The translations under genes were made by a program, and so were the position numbers. From Gambelia wislizenii (taxonomy: Eukaryota > Chordata > Lepidosauria > Squamata > Crotaphytidae): a stretch of 64,000 nt of DNA. The notes beneath the pieces are model-generated. The model was not told the origin of the DNA. It made no database searches and was given only the letters and a program-made list of their open reading frames with translations. Where the stretch lies: assembly GCA_030847615.1 (NCBI GenBank), contig JAUMIR010000011.1, positions 37,121,001 through 37,185,000 on the forward strand, written 5' to 3'. Each line of letters opens with the position of its first letter. The first letter of the stretch is position 1. Positions 10,855-20,689 of the stretch are shown piece by piece.

Positions 10855-11025
10855 GCCAGTGTCTTCCATGCCATTGGTCAAGTTTAAGGCCACATGGTAA
10901 AGGAACTATCCAAGGTGCTGAGGATGACACCCCAACTAGGTTCAGCACTTTGGAGAGTGTTTTAAAGTTGGTCCATGGCGTGGATTCACTGCCTGCTGAC
11001 ACTGAAGACACCAGTCACCACTGAT
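10855..11025. repeat. GAACTTTAAAGGAG palindrome family, copy
   Basis: GGAACTATCCAAGGTGCTGA, a C-rich centre, AGGTTCAGCACTTTGGAGAG and TTTTAAAGTTGG form inverted arms. The expected GGATTCACTG...CTGACA and CACCAGTCACCAC block follows. Confidence 0.7.
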
Positions 11026-11149
11026 GAAAACGAAGTCATTGTCATAATAGATTTCTGTGGATCATTGACAGTCACTAAATCGATTATAGGTGAAACAATG
11101 ACTGCTTAAGATCAACACTGATTACAAAGCTCTGTATAAAACTCTAGGG

Positions 11150-11743
11150 AAGTGGCTCTTAACCTTCTTTACCAGGGACACTCTTTAAATATCCTTTGCT
11201 GCCATGGATTCCCAAGACTTAACTCAAGATTTAAAACCCTAACAACAATATCTTATGATGATGATGATGATTACACAATCCATTAACCCTTCCCTCAGAG
11301 GTGCTGGAGGGGGAGGGAAGACATTTCTTCTGCTTCTTGCTGCACGTTTGTGGCTGGAGTGGATTGAATGGCAATGTGCAGGCCAAGCCAGCCTGCTTGC
11401 CTTTGCCTTGGCTCCTGTCACAGGGGCTGAGTAGCCTTCAAGCCTTTGCAGACTCCCTGTGAGGACATCGTGGACCCCTGGGGGTCCCCGGACCACATGT
11501 TAACAACCACAGCTCTAATATGATAAAGAAGGAGGGAAGACTTTTCTCCTGCTTCTTGCTGCAAGTTTGTGGCTGGAGCAGACTGAATGGCAATGTGCAG
11601 GCCAAGCCAGCCAGGCTTTGCCTTGGCTCCTGTCATATGGCCACTCCATGGCAGGGAGGACATGGGCCAAGCAGCCCTCATGGACCCCTGTGAGGACATT
11701 GTGGACCCCTGGGGGTCCCTGGACCACAGGTTAAGAACCTCTG
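11150..11743. mobile_element. hAT-type non-autonomous element with internal duplication
   Basis: Terminal inverted repeats AGTGGCTCTTAACC and GGTTAAGAACCTCTG are flanked by the exact 8-bp duplication CTCTAGGG (11142-11149 and 11744-11751), diagnostic of hAT. About 220 bp of body appears twice (11290-11510 and 11520-11743), sharing CTGCTTCTTGCTGCA, GTTTGTGGCTGGAG, GGCAATGTGCAGGCCAAGCC and GTGGACCCCTGGGGGTCC. An (ATG)n run lies at about 11256-11272. The same family is at 51912-52295, reversed. No transposase ORF. Confidence 0.88.
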
Positions 11744-11849
11744 CTCTAGGGAAACCTTTGCATTGGAAGCAATGGATCTTCCCCTCAAATTTCTGAGAAT
11801 GAACTAGAAAACTGTTAGGCGTCATCTACCTAGATTTACTTACCCATAA

Positions 11850-12065
11850 CTGTTCTGTATTCCTGATTGCTACTTAGTCATGATTGTGACATTACTGCCA
11901 TGATTGTAACTCCCTCTCAAACCTACTTTGTTGTGCATTGGGAGATGGAGCTCCATTCTGCCAAGGACTGGATCATGGCGGAATGACATTTACGTCAGGT
12001 TTGGGGGTGGGAATCAGGCTAAGAGAGGTTACTTACAAGTGATTGGCTTTAATAATTAGGCACAA
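11850..12065. mobile_element. Half copy of the palindromic family at 20873-21300
   Basis: GATTGCTACTTAGTCATGAT, TTGTAACTCC, GCATTGGGAGATGGAG, CCATTCTGCCA, GATCATGG, ATGACATTTACGTCAGGTTTG and AGAGAGGTTACTTA match the right arm of the larger palindrome in order. Confidence 0.7.
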
Positions 12066-12494
12066 TTTGCCAAATTAACATTAATCCACTTTTTCCTGAG
12101 TTTGTGAGTAGTCTGAATAATTCTATCACAAATGTATCTTTGGCAGACAGTGAAGATGTAAGTTATGCTTGCTCATTGGTATTGGACATACCTGGTGCCA
12201 CGTTCAAGAGAAATTTCTCCCTTGGATCAGATTATAAAGAATAATTTAATGAGCAATAACACAAATCATGTACTGTGTAGGTATCCAAAAATGCAGAGGT
12301 ATTTCATAATTGGGTCCCTTCAGATATTGTGAAGGCACAGTTGGAAGATGGAGGGTGTAGTCTGAAATAATGAAAAATGAATTGCTAGCCAACTCATGGG
12401 ATCAATTTACAAAACCATGGGACACTTAAAAGACAATGTTAAAAACAGAGAGGATGATGAAAGCAAATGGCCTAGACTTTATTCTTGCTACACC
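12066..12494. other. Unassigned stretch
   Basis: AT-rich, no recognised repeat or coding region. Confidence 0.4.
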
Positions 12495-12580
12495 TGACTT
12501 GAGTCGTCCCATTGAATCAATTGGATTTACTTATTTGGTGACCCATCATTTAACAGTTGATTCAATAGGTCAATTGCAGC
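12495..12580. repeat. TTGAATCAATTGG dispersed repeat, copy
   Basis: CCATTGAATCAATTGGATTTAC, then GACCCATCATTTAACAGTTGA and TTCAATAGGTC. The outer parts are inverted to each other. Copies at 36565, 43745 and 62140. Confidence 0.6.
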
Positions 12581-13239
12581 TGGGCACAAGCAAATGGATT
12601 TTAGCCTTTATCTGCAAACCAAACTAAGAAAAGTACTTTGGAGTTTGGGTATTAACCAGAGCTTGGGGAAGTTACTTTTTCTGGTGTGCAGAATCCCTAT
12701 CTACCTCTGTGCACCTCCCTTTCTAACTCCTTTTGCTTTTCTTTGTCCTTGTTCACACAACCTTTCTTAATGCAACAACGGCTGTTAAAACACATTTAGA
12801 ACTGCTAATCTCCACCCACCTACCCTGGCCCCGTGTGGAATCGCTTGAATGAATTAAATTTATTTTCTGGATCTGCTTGAGGGATGAGATATCTGAACAG
12901 AAGGGGGCTGAACTTGAAATGATCGCCATGCACTTCACAAACAAACCCTGGTGGTCTGATCACATCCTGACTGTATGAATAAATCCATCTTCTTTCATTT
13001 GGGATTGGCTGTACATTAAAGTATTACAAATAGCTTTGAGCAAAATAAGTTCTTATTTGTAGAGAATAGGCATATGAAAGGCAACACTACCATAGTGAGG
13101 GTGAAATGCAGGTTAGAATGCAGAATATCAACCTGAGGATTGCTTTCTTCTTTCTTTGCCTTTCATGGATGACATTTAGGCAGGAATCTTGTTTATGACA
13201 CATCTGATCAATTAATTGATGATTTTATTAATATTCATA
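12581..13239. other. Unassigned stretch
   Basis: No repeat family or gene recognised. Confidence 0.4.
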
Positions 13240-13705
13240 TCATATATTAATTAAAATATTTCTGTCTTGCCTTATACAAATGATCTCAGGGCAGCATACA
13301 AGTCAAATCAGTGCAAACAAATTAAAACCATTTAAAGCAATATAAATAATTTTAATAAATTAAAAACAAATCTGATTAACAAGTGAAAACTGGTTTAAGA
13401 GATTATTTTTTAAAAACCAGGTGCATTAGCATTTTGAGATAAATTAGTGAGGCCCAAAGACCATGTTTTTGCTTGTTGGTCCAATGAGACCAGTGTTGCC
13501 ACCAATCGGGTCTCAAAGGTTCCCACCACCACCACATATGCACAACTGGGGTGCCACAGCTGAGAAGGCTGTGTCTCATGTCCTCACACACTATATTGAC
13601 CTCACGGATGGGATACAGAGCAGGACTTCCCCCAGCAGACTGCAATCCATGGGCAGGCACATGTATGGAGAGATGCTCCCTCAAGTACCAAGGTCTCAAA
13701 TTGTT
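13240..13705 (-). mobile_element. L2-like LINE 3' end, degraded
   Basis: On the minus strand, LRYLRERLSPY-like and AFSAVAPQL-like coding remnants (about 13705-13540) precede an AT-rich 3' UTR containing GTATGCTGCCCTGAGATCA and AAATATTTTAATTAA. Several frameshifts. Confidence 0.55.
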
Positions 13706-13754
13706 TTATACATGTCTAGCCCCTTGTGTCCCATCCCACCCTCCCCAAGAGCTG

Positions 13755-14416
13755 CCAAGGGATCTAGGAGTCATAGTGGACCACAAGCTGAACATGAGTC
13801 AGCAGTGTGATGCAGCAGCTAAAAAAGCCAATGTGATTCTAGGCTGCATCAATAAGAGTAGTGTCTCGATCAAGGGAAGTCATAGTGCCACTCTATTCTG
13901 CTTTGGTCAGACCTCACCTGGAATACTGTGTTCAGTTCTGGGCACCACAATTCAGGAAGGATATTGAGAAGCTGGAACGTGTCCAGAGGAGGGCGACCAA
14001 AATGGTAGGAGGTCTGGATGCCATTATGCCCTATGAGGAGCAGCTTAGGGAGCTGGCCATGTTTAGTCTGGAGGAGAGAAGGTTAAGAGGTGACATGATA
14101 GCCATGTTTCAGTATTTGAAGGGATGTCATACTGAGGATGGGGCAAGCTTGTTTTCTGCTGCTCCAGAGATTAGGACACGGAGCAATGGACTCAAGCTAC
14201 AAGAAAAAAGATTCCACCTAAACATTAGGAGGAACTTCCTGACAGTAAGAGCTGTTTGGAAGTGGAATACACTGCCTCGTAGTGTGGTGGATTCTCCTTC
14301 TTTGGAGCTGGATGACTATCTGTCAGGAATTATTTGATTGTGTATTTCTACAGGGCAGGGGGTTGGACTGGATGGCCCTTGTGGTCTCTTCCGGCTCTAT
14401 GATTCTTTGATTCTAA
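13755..14416 (+). mobile_element. CR1 LINE 3' end with RT C-terminus
   Basis: Two overlapping frames encode [24 protein letters not shown], then [61 protein letters not shown] and the 3' UTR ending TATGATTCTTTGATTCT. A frame change near 13870 and loss of everything upstream of the RT palm make it inactive. Closest relative in the window: 47765-48815. Confidence 0.93.
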
Positions 14417-14997
14417 GCCCCTTGTGTCTCATCCAGTCCTCCCCAAGAGCTGGCAAGCCCCATGGGACCACTGCTGAGATGGAGGAAGAACAAGGAAGGA
14501 GGGAGAGGACCGACCAGCAGGGACGGCCTCCCACCCTGATGCTGTCCTCCAGAGAGAGGGGAAAGACTTGTTGTCCCCCCATCTTTTGAACTGCAGTGGG
14601 AACAGGAGCCAGTTCCTGCCGGTCAGTATCCTCCATCCCCGCCCCTGCCTCCCCTTCTATGTCTGTTTAATGGCTGGAGCAGCAGCCCTACAAGGCTTGG
14701 TTGGGGGAGCATCATGGAGCAGAGCATGCAGAGCAGTTATGACCATGTAGGATCTCTGCCACAGAAGTGGAGGTCAGGCTGCAAAGGGAACTTTCTTAAG
14801 AGGAGTAGCTGTGGATTTGTCACCCCTAGTATGCACCCAGGATATCATCTTGCCCACTCATGTTAATGCATGCTGCTCTAACACTGGATCGGTGCTCAGT
14901 GCTGCCCTTCTTTTCACGCTTCCAGTGAGCTGTCCACTTTTATCAACATAAATCACAGGAAAATACAGGCTGAATCTAGTTGGTAGTCTCCGTGATG
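14417..14997. other. Unassigned stretch
   Basis: No recognised gene or repeat. Fairly G+C-rich around 14420-14720. Confidence 0.4.
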
Positions 14998-15115
14998 GGA
15001 GCACGCAACTCACCAGATGATCTTGGACTACAACTCCCAGCAGTTCTGCATAGCCGATGGTGAGGGGTGCTGGGAGAGGCAGTCCAGCAACATCAGGAGG
15101 GCTGCATAATTCCCA
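14998..15115. repeat. Palindrome with ACTACAACTCCCAGCA arm
   Basis: CCAGATGATCTTGGACTACAA with CTCCCAGCA pairs imperfectly with TGCTGGGAGAGGCAGTCCAGCAACATC. Same design as 61458-61580. Confidence 0.65.
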
Positions 15116-15654
15116 TCCCTGTGCTAATCCAAAATAAAAGTTGCAAGCAAAGTGACCAAAATGACCCAGACACACCGCTGGGTAGGAATGATTTTCAGTG
15201 CCTCACTCTACAATGCTAGAAATGTAGAGACTGAAGGAAAATTTCAGAGGGGGCAAAATTCTTCTTTGGGGTGGTGGTGGTGATGCCCACGTTTCTCCCC
15301 TGCTCCCTAATTACATCCCTGAAAAGCCCAACAAACTTCTTGTAATTCTACTCTTGCTGAAACCATCTCTCCTTACTGTGACACTGGGTTGGCATTCCTT
15401 GGAAAGGGAGCTATTTGCATTAATAATTCCTTTCTTTCATTACTGAGAGGGATACATTTTTTCCCCTCCTATACAGCACTTGGCTTTGCAGGTAAATTTA
15501 AAGCCACCCAGAGGCCTATTCAATAGCTGCAAAACAGAAAGAAAGACAGGAAAGCTTCCAAAGACCATTTGTACAAATTGTTTACAAAGGAAATACTTCC
15601 CAGGACTGGAGGCTCTCACTCTGAGCCAGTAGCCAATCGCAGCTTGGAATAGTT
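15116..15654. other. Unassigned stretch
   Basis: No recognised repeat or gene. Confidence 0.4.
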
Positions 15655-15740
15655 GCTTTCTGGGGCTATAGGTCCCAGAATCCCCCAGCCACCATGCCAA
15701 GCTGAATTCTAGGAGTTGTAGTCCTCCTCCTCCAACACTC
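15655..15740. repeat. Half palindrome with CCCAGAATCCCCCAGCC and GGAGTTGTAGTCC
   Basis: GGTCCCAGAATCCCCCAGCC, CATGCCAAGCTG and TAGGAGTTGTAGTCC belong to the AAAAGTTACTT palindrome family (60805-60921, 45091-45195). Confidence 0.55.
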
Positions 15741-15839
15741 TCTCTGGCTTTTCTTTGTCACATAGTCAGTCCAGTGTATATTTAGGATTGTGCGTATACA
15801 GCGCTGATGAAAGTGTTCAAGGAGTCATAAGTGGTGGCG

Positions 15840-15910
15840 ATAGGTGATAATAATCTCAAGGAAGGGAGTTCTATAGCCTGGGAGCAGCTACCAAAAAGAC
15901 CCTCTCAGGG
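15840..15910 (-). mobile_element. L2-like LINE fragment
   Basis: AAGGAAGGGAGTTCTATAGCC, TGGGAGCAGCTACCAAAAAG resembles the inverse of the LWNSLP coding block seen in the L2-like fragment near 8630-8680. Confidence 0.45.
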
Positions 15911-15913
15911 TGG

Positions 15914-16335
15914 TGGGACATAGGACTTTATCAGACCACCCCACAAAGGCCCGTTGTTTTGCCGGCATAACTTTTCCATTTTTATGCTGTCCAAAGGCTT
16001 CCTGGCAATGAATGAGGAGTTTTTTGAGGTTTAGCCCCCCCTCCTCCTTCCAAATACATCAGATTGATGCAGGATCCCATTTAGACAGATCATAAGAGCT
16101 GTTTGGAAGTGGAATACACTGCCTGGGAGTGTGGTGGAGTCTCCTTCTTTGGAGGTTTTTAAACAGAGGCTGGATGGCCATCTGTCAGGAGTGCTTTGAT
16201 TGTGTATTCCTGAATGGCAGAATGGGGTTGGACTAGATGGCCCTTGGGGTCTCTTCCAACTCTATGATTCTATGATATTTCCAGCAAATTCCATGAGTAT
16301 TTTTTCACTGTTTAGTCAACCCCCAGGTAACAAGC
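15914..16335. mobile_element. Relative of the YY1-motif element, interrupted by a CR1
   Basis: 15914-16095 (CCAAAGGCTTCCTGGCAATG, CCTCCTTCCAAATACATCAG, GCAGGATCCCATTTAGACAG) and 16275-16335 (TTTCCAGCAAATTCCATGAG, TTTTTTCACTG, TCAACCCCC) are the reverse complement of 2872-2985 when joined. A CR1 3' end sits in the gap. This part of the family lacks the YY1-like motifs. Confidence 0.7.
16096..16274 (+). mobile_element. CR1 LINE 3' end nested in another element
   Basis: It begins AAGAGCTGTTTGGAAGTGG and ends CTATGATTCTATGAT, encoding WNTLPGSVVESPSLEVFKQR. The host is continuous on either side, with little or no target duplication beyond the ambiguous AT/GAT. Confidence 0.9.
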
Positions 16336-16869
16336 AACAATGGATGAAATCAGGACTGATGAGGACTGATAAGAGAAGGACATTAAACTTGACAACTTTC
16401 TCCCTCTGTCTTTAAAAATAACTTTCAGAAGTAACTAGAAACTCTCATCCATTAAACCAGTAAAATAATTCCTCACTTGCTCATTCCTTTCATTTTGACA
16501 TGTAGTTTCCTTACACCTTTTGTCACCCCCATAGTAAATAGTTACAAGTAACTGCATGACTTGTAACTTGTTGCTCCCAGTCTCTGGATGGAAGCATATC
16601 TCAGAAAAAGGTTCAGGAGAACCAGACAAGCTGTTGTGGCAAAATTAAAAGCATTTCTCACTTTCATCTCCCCCTACCATACACCCTCCACATTCTTCTG
16701 TGGGTCAGTTTCACATTTTCCCCCTTTTCTTTTCTCTGTGTAACTTTTGCATTAAGTATTTATTCCCACCTACCTCTGGTCACACACACAGCTCAATAAA
16801 ATTCATTTAATAATGAGGATGGAGCTGAATCACTACAGCCTGAGTCTTTATCTCACCACTACCACCCCA
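16336..16869. other. Unassigned stretch
   Basis: No recognised gene or repeat. Confidence 0.4.
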
Positions 16870-17640
16870 CCAAAAAAAGCCCTGTATTTGCTTTTGTACG
16901 GAGACTCGGAGAAATAAAGAGGCCACACACATAATATGGGTGAATAAAATGGGATCTTTATTTATCACCCTACCTATTTAAATTCCCTTTGAATCTTCAG
17001 CGGGGGGAGGCAACGTGGTGAGGGAGCAGCTGGGGCGGATTGTCCCTTCCAGACTTATGCCCCCAGCTTCCCCGGGCGAACACCTGAGCCCTGTTGAGTA
17101 ACCCCAAAAGTGGGGTTGTTCTCTAGCCGGCTCATGTCTGGAAGGTCAACCCGAAAGTCCCTCACCCAATCCATACAGATTAAGGTGAGGGGATTATCCT
17201 TCAGGCCAACCCCAAGGTAGGTCTCCTTCTGTTCTCCCAGATCGTACAATCTAAGGAGACCCTTCCAGAGACCGTCCCTTCACCGAAATCGGTGCCCTAG
17301 GTGCACACCGTAATCTATGCCTCCCCCTTTCCCGCTTCACTGGGTGATAATTTTACCTAATTAGGCGCCACCCTAGCCAATTGTCCCATTGTGCCGCTTT
17401 CCTAGTATGGGGTAGGCGAACCCCCCCCGAGAAAAGGGGGGGAATTCCTACCCGGCTCCAAAGCAACCATTATCACACTATTCCAGCAGTGGGAGGCCCC
17501 GCCCCTCTCTTCGCATTGCCGGTGCTTGCCGGCGACGTCATCAGCTGGTCTCTGCCTCCTCCGCTGTGCCCAAAGCGGTCTCCCCGGCCGCAGGGCTCTG
17601 CAGGCAGCAGGGGAGCCTTATTGTTTTTGCTTTGTGCTAG
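16870..17640 (-). other. Unrecognised G+C-rich unit, possible LTR or retrocopy
   Basis: This block is much richer in G+C than its surroundings. Read on the minus strand it has a GC-rich promoter-like start (GATGACGTCGCC with a CRE core, GGGGCGGGGCC Sp1-like box, ATTGG), then a small ORF (17055-17249), then AT-rich 3' sequence with AATAAAGATCCC near 16950 and a second TTTATT-rich tail ending GAGTCTCCGTACA. I do not recognise the family. An LTR, an unknown retrotransposon end and a retrocopied small gene are all possible. Confidence 0.45.
17055..17249 (-). CDS. Unrecognised 64-codon ORF inside the G+C-rich unit
   Basis: The predicted peptide runs MYDLGEQKETYLGVGL, then WVRDFRVDLPDM, and ends GVRPGKLGA before TAA. 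The frame stays open about 10 codons upstream of the first Met to a TGA, so the peptide could be the C-terminal exon or tail of something longer. Composition is protein-like (acidic and hydrophobic residues mixed, no low complexity) and unlike the microsatellite-driven ORFs elsewhere. No signal peptide, membrane segment or known motif is visible. I cannot assign a function, and it may be a remnant. Confidence 0.3.
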   Translation of the reverse strand: MYDLGEQKETYLGVGLKDNPLTLICMDWVRDFRVDLPDMSRLENNPTFGVTQQGSGVRPGKLGA

Positions 17641-17648
17641 AATATCTA

Positions 17649-17878
17649 TAGTTGTCCCTTCACATTCGCTGGGGTTTGGTTCCAGGACCCCCTGTTAATA
17701 CCCAAATCCATGAATACTCAAGTCCCAATATATGCAATGCCATAGCAAAATGGTATCCCTTATATAAGATGGCAAAACCAAGGTTTGCTTTTTGGATTAT
17801 TATTTTTTTAAGAATATTTTCAAGCTGTGAATACTTAAAACCGTAAATGCCAAATCCATGAATGTGGAGGGACACCTG
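17649..17878. mobile_element. Tc1/mariner-type MITE (230 bp), copy 2
   Basis: Collinear with 8220-8449 over its whole length. The left end TAGTTGTCCCTTCA pairs with TGGAGGGACACCTG. TA flanks it at 17647-17648 and 17879-17880. Inner AAGTCCCAATATATGCAATG and TTTTTTAAGAATATTTTCAAG match copy 1. No ORF. Confidence 0.88.
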
Positions 17879-17880
17879 TA

Positions 17881-18397
17881 TTACTTTCGGAAATCTATAG
17901 TGCCATTTTCACACTCCAAGAAGAATATTGTGGTATGGGATGTGTACCACCCTTGGTGCCACACTGCAAAACATGGATACCACTGTGAAGGTTTCCTCCT
18001 GTTGGACTGCAAGCCACATTCAAGGCAAATAACATTTCCAAGATGTTTTTGCTGCCGCTGCTACTGTCAGTCTGTGTGCCTCACATGCTCATCTCCACCC
18101 CTTCTTGTTCTCCCTGTGATATAACAAGCAAAATGGTTGGATAACAAGCAGGCAATTTCCCTCTTGCGGGAGAGCCAGAGGCCTCGGGTATTTCCATGGG
18201 GTGACTCATCAGGAGGCTCACACTGCTCATGTGGGTGGCAAATTGGTCTCCTTGGGGGTCCAGATGCTCTACAGAGACTTGTTCCCCATACAGTGTACAG
18301 GCGCGCAGTCTTCCCTAACAACTGGGCTTTGGGTGTTCCTCCAGGAGCAGTATTTCAGGGATTTAAATTCTCAACGATTTCATCCTCACATGTGAGG
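17881..18397. other. Unassigned stretch
   Basis: No recognised repeat or gene. Confidence 0.4.
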
Positions 18398-18617
18398 AGA
18401 AAAGAGATTCCAGCTAAACATTAGGAAGAACTTCCTGACTGTAAGAGCTGTTCAGAAGTGGAATACGTTGTCTCAGAGTGTGGTGGAGCCTCCTTCTTTG
18501 GAAGTTTTTAAACAGAGGCTGGATGGCCGTCTGTCGGGAATGATTTGATTGTGTATTCCTACAGGGCAGGAATACTAGATGCCCTTGTGGTCTCTTCCAA
18601 TTCTATGATTCTATGAT
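18398..18617 (+). mobile_element. CR1 LINE 3' end
   Basis: AAACATTAGGAAGAACTTCC, TGTAAGAGCTGTTCAGAAGTGG, a shortened GGCAGGAATACTAGATGCCC and the TATGATTCTATGATT terminus. It abuts a SINE remnant at 18618. Confidence 0.88.
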
Positions 18618-19000
18618 TCTCCAGAGTCTTAGGAGATTTTCAGATGGGGAAATTATTCCCCGGGGAGATCGGGACAGAATTGTTTCTGTCCCAGAAGCAG
18701 CGCTGTGGTTCGCACACCCACTTCCCTCTCCCGATATTTCGTCATCCTCACGCTGTCCTTTTTCTAGTTCTTTTTATTAACGATGAACTCTTGTTAAGAA
18801 AATATGATGGAAGGGACTGGCAGGGAACTAGAAAAAGGACAGCGTGAGGACAACGGAATATCAGGAGAGGGAAGTGGGCGTGCAAACTGCGGCGCTGCTT
18901 CCGGGACAGAAACAATTCTGTCCTGATCTCCCCGGGGAATAATTTCCCCATCTGAAAATCTCCCTAGTCCAACACTCAAACCACTACACCATGCTGGATT
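18618..19000 (-). mobile_element. tRNA-derived SINE head, split by a palindromic MITE
   Basis: 18618-18631 and 18965-19000 join to give, on the minus strand, AGCATGGTGTAGTGG, TTTGAGTGTTGGACTA and AGACTCTGGAG, the usual SINE head. The rest of the SINE is missing where the CR1 begins. Confidence 0.8.
18632..18964. mobile_element. 333-bp palindromic MITE with GGAGATTTTC ends
   Basis: The arms pair over most of the length: GGAGATTTTCAGATGGGG, AATTATTCCCCGGGGAGATC, GGGACAGAATTGTTTCTGTC, CACTTCCCTCTCC and GCTGTCCTTTTTCTAGTTC, each with its inverse on the right. Because it interrupts a SINE, the target can be rebuilt and shows a TA (or CTA) duplication. The short mirrored ORFs on the two strands only reflect the symmetry. 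No transposase. Confidence 0.88.
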
Positions 19001-19137
19001 TCTACATAAAGATACATTAAGTAAAAAGTGATACAGGATTCCAGTGAGCAACTCCAAAGTCTTCCTTCACTGCCTCCCAGATGACAGGTATTTAGAATAC
19101 AGGTTTCAATATTGCAATCACAGAGATCCAATGAAGA

Positions 19138-19175
19138 AGACGAAGAAGAGGAAGAAGAAGAGGAAGAGGAAGAAC
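19138..19175. repeat. (GAA)n/(GAG)n purine tract
   Basis: Alternating GAAGAA and GAGGAAGAG units. They produce a poly-Ser ORF on the minus strand that is not coding. Confidence 0.9.
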
Positions 19176-19524
19176 CCATAATTCACCATACTAATGAAAA
19201 TGATGATGACAAATCCATCGCAGCCTCCCTCCCTGCCAAACCTAATCATCTCTCTCCATGATGGCATAAAGCTCTTGAAAGAATAATGTTCCTCATTGAA
19301 GCTACAAGCACTACACAGTTATCAGAGGGTGATTAAACAGTGCCGGCGAAGTGGGGTTGCTTAGTAACTTTCGAGGCGGCTGTTGAGGTGAAATGGTATT
19401 TTGCATATCAGGATGGAACGGGAAGTCAACAAGCAGCTTTTGGTCTCAAGTGGAAAGATGATTGGCCTCGGTTGTTCCAGGTGCTGGGGTACACCTGTTT
19501 GGAAACCGGAAGAGGAGGTACACG
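19176..19524. other. Unassigned stretch
   Basis: Nothing recognised. Confidence 0.4.
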
Positions 19525-19605
19525 GCAGTTTCCATGCCAGTGGGATGGTGAATCCATTCCAGGTCTTAGTCTCAACTTTAAAGGAGCTCCCTAAAGAGTC
19601 TATTT
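19525..19605. repeat. GAACTTTAAAGGAG palindrome family, one arm
   Basis: TTTCCATGCCAGTGGGATGG, TGAATCCATTCCAGGTCTTAG, TCAACTTTAAAGGAGCTCCC and CTATTTGGGG form the left arm of the family. A (GGT)n run follows at 19620-19640. Confidence 0.6.
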
Positions 19606-20040
19606 GGGGAATAGCGTGTGTGTGGTGGTGGTGGTGGTGGGGAAGTGTTGGCATTAGACAATAATTTCCCTAGATTCTTCTCTAGGGTATAATTGCCAAT
19701 TTTAGGATATTTCTTCCTCTGATGGGAGGACTCTGCCTGGAGTGGGGGTTACTTAGAGCTGCACTTGGGGGGCCTGCATGCCCCCCTCTTGTTCAAAGTA
19801 ATGGTTTCTGCTTTCCAGGGGTGTGATGGAGTCTGTGTTTTGATTGATCAATCAATTTGCATTCAGATATTAGTATATATATAGCATGAGATCTCCTACA
19901 GTGTGAAATCTCAGGGTGTCATACAACAAAACAACTCTAAAGGATTGCCAACCATTTAAGAAAATAGATGTAATTAAAAAAAACAAAAAACAACCTTAAA
20001 CGATTTGACCAGCTGAAAAAGAAGGAAGTTTGAAACCAGT
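19606..20040. other. Unassigned, possible old LINE tail
   Basis: 19850-20000 has GAAATCTCAGGGTGTCATACAA and A-rich runs reminiscent of a reversed L2-type 3' tail, but too diverged to call. Nothing else recognised. Confidence 0.3.
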
Positions 20041-20622
20041 CGTAGAATCATAGAGTATCTAGTCCAACCCCATTCTGCCCTGCAGGAACACAAAATCGAA
20101 GCACTCCCGACGGATGGCCATCCAGCCTCTGTTTAAAAACCTCCAAAGAAGGAGACTCCATCACATTGGGATTCCACTGTCAAACAGCTCTTACTGTCAG
20201 GAAGTTCTTCCTAACGTTTAGGTGGAATCTCTTTTCCTGTAGCTTGAACCCATTGCTCTGTGTCCTAGTCTCTGGAGCAGCAGAAAACAAGCTTGCCCCA
20301 TCCTCAGTATGACATCCTTTCAAATATTTAAGCATGGCTATCATGTCCCCAATTCAGCTTCTCTTCTCCAGGCTAAACATGGCAGGGCAGGGGGTTGGAC
20401 TGGATGGCCCTTGTGGTCTCTTCCAACTCTACAATTCTATGATTCTATGAAACATACCCAGCTCCCTAAGCTGCTCCTCATAGGGCATAATGGCTTCCAG
20501 ACCTCTCACCACTTTGGTCACCCTCCTCTGGACACATTCCAGCTTCTCAATATCCTTCCTGAATTGTGGTGCCCAAAACTGGACACAGTATTCCAGGTGA
20601 GGTCTGACCAAAGCAGAACAGA
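20041..20622 (-). mobile_element. CR1 LINE 3' half, interrupted by a second CR1
   Basis: The minus strand encodes [27 protein letters not shown] and LRELGMF, then, beyond a nested insertion, SLEKR-like sequence and the 3' UTR ending at 20041. Frameshifts occur throughout. Confidence 0.92.
20381..20449 (+). mobile_element. 69-bp CR1 3' end nested in a CR1, with TSD
   Basis: GGCAGGGCAGGGGGTTGG through CTATGATTCTATGA lies in opposite orientation inside another CR1. AAACAT is present on both sides (20375-20380 and 20450-20455), which restores the host text GGCTAAACATACCCAG when collapsed. Confidence 0.88.
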
Positions 20623-20689
20623 GTCAAAAACCATGTGTCAATTGGGATGGAATCAATTACGCCCTGAAGGCTTGAGTAATGAGCCCTAG

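Noticed and set aside
11239..11825. ORFs with repeated GPPGVHDVLTG-type segments as a repeat protein
   Set aside because: The repeat comes from the duplicated hAT body; no conserved frame or start.
18644..18951. Two near-identical 67-codon ORFs on opposite strands starting MGKLFPGEI
   Set aside because: They are mirror images produced by the two arms of the palindromic MITE, not a gene pair.
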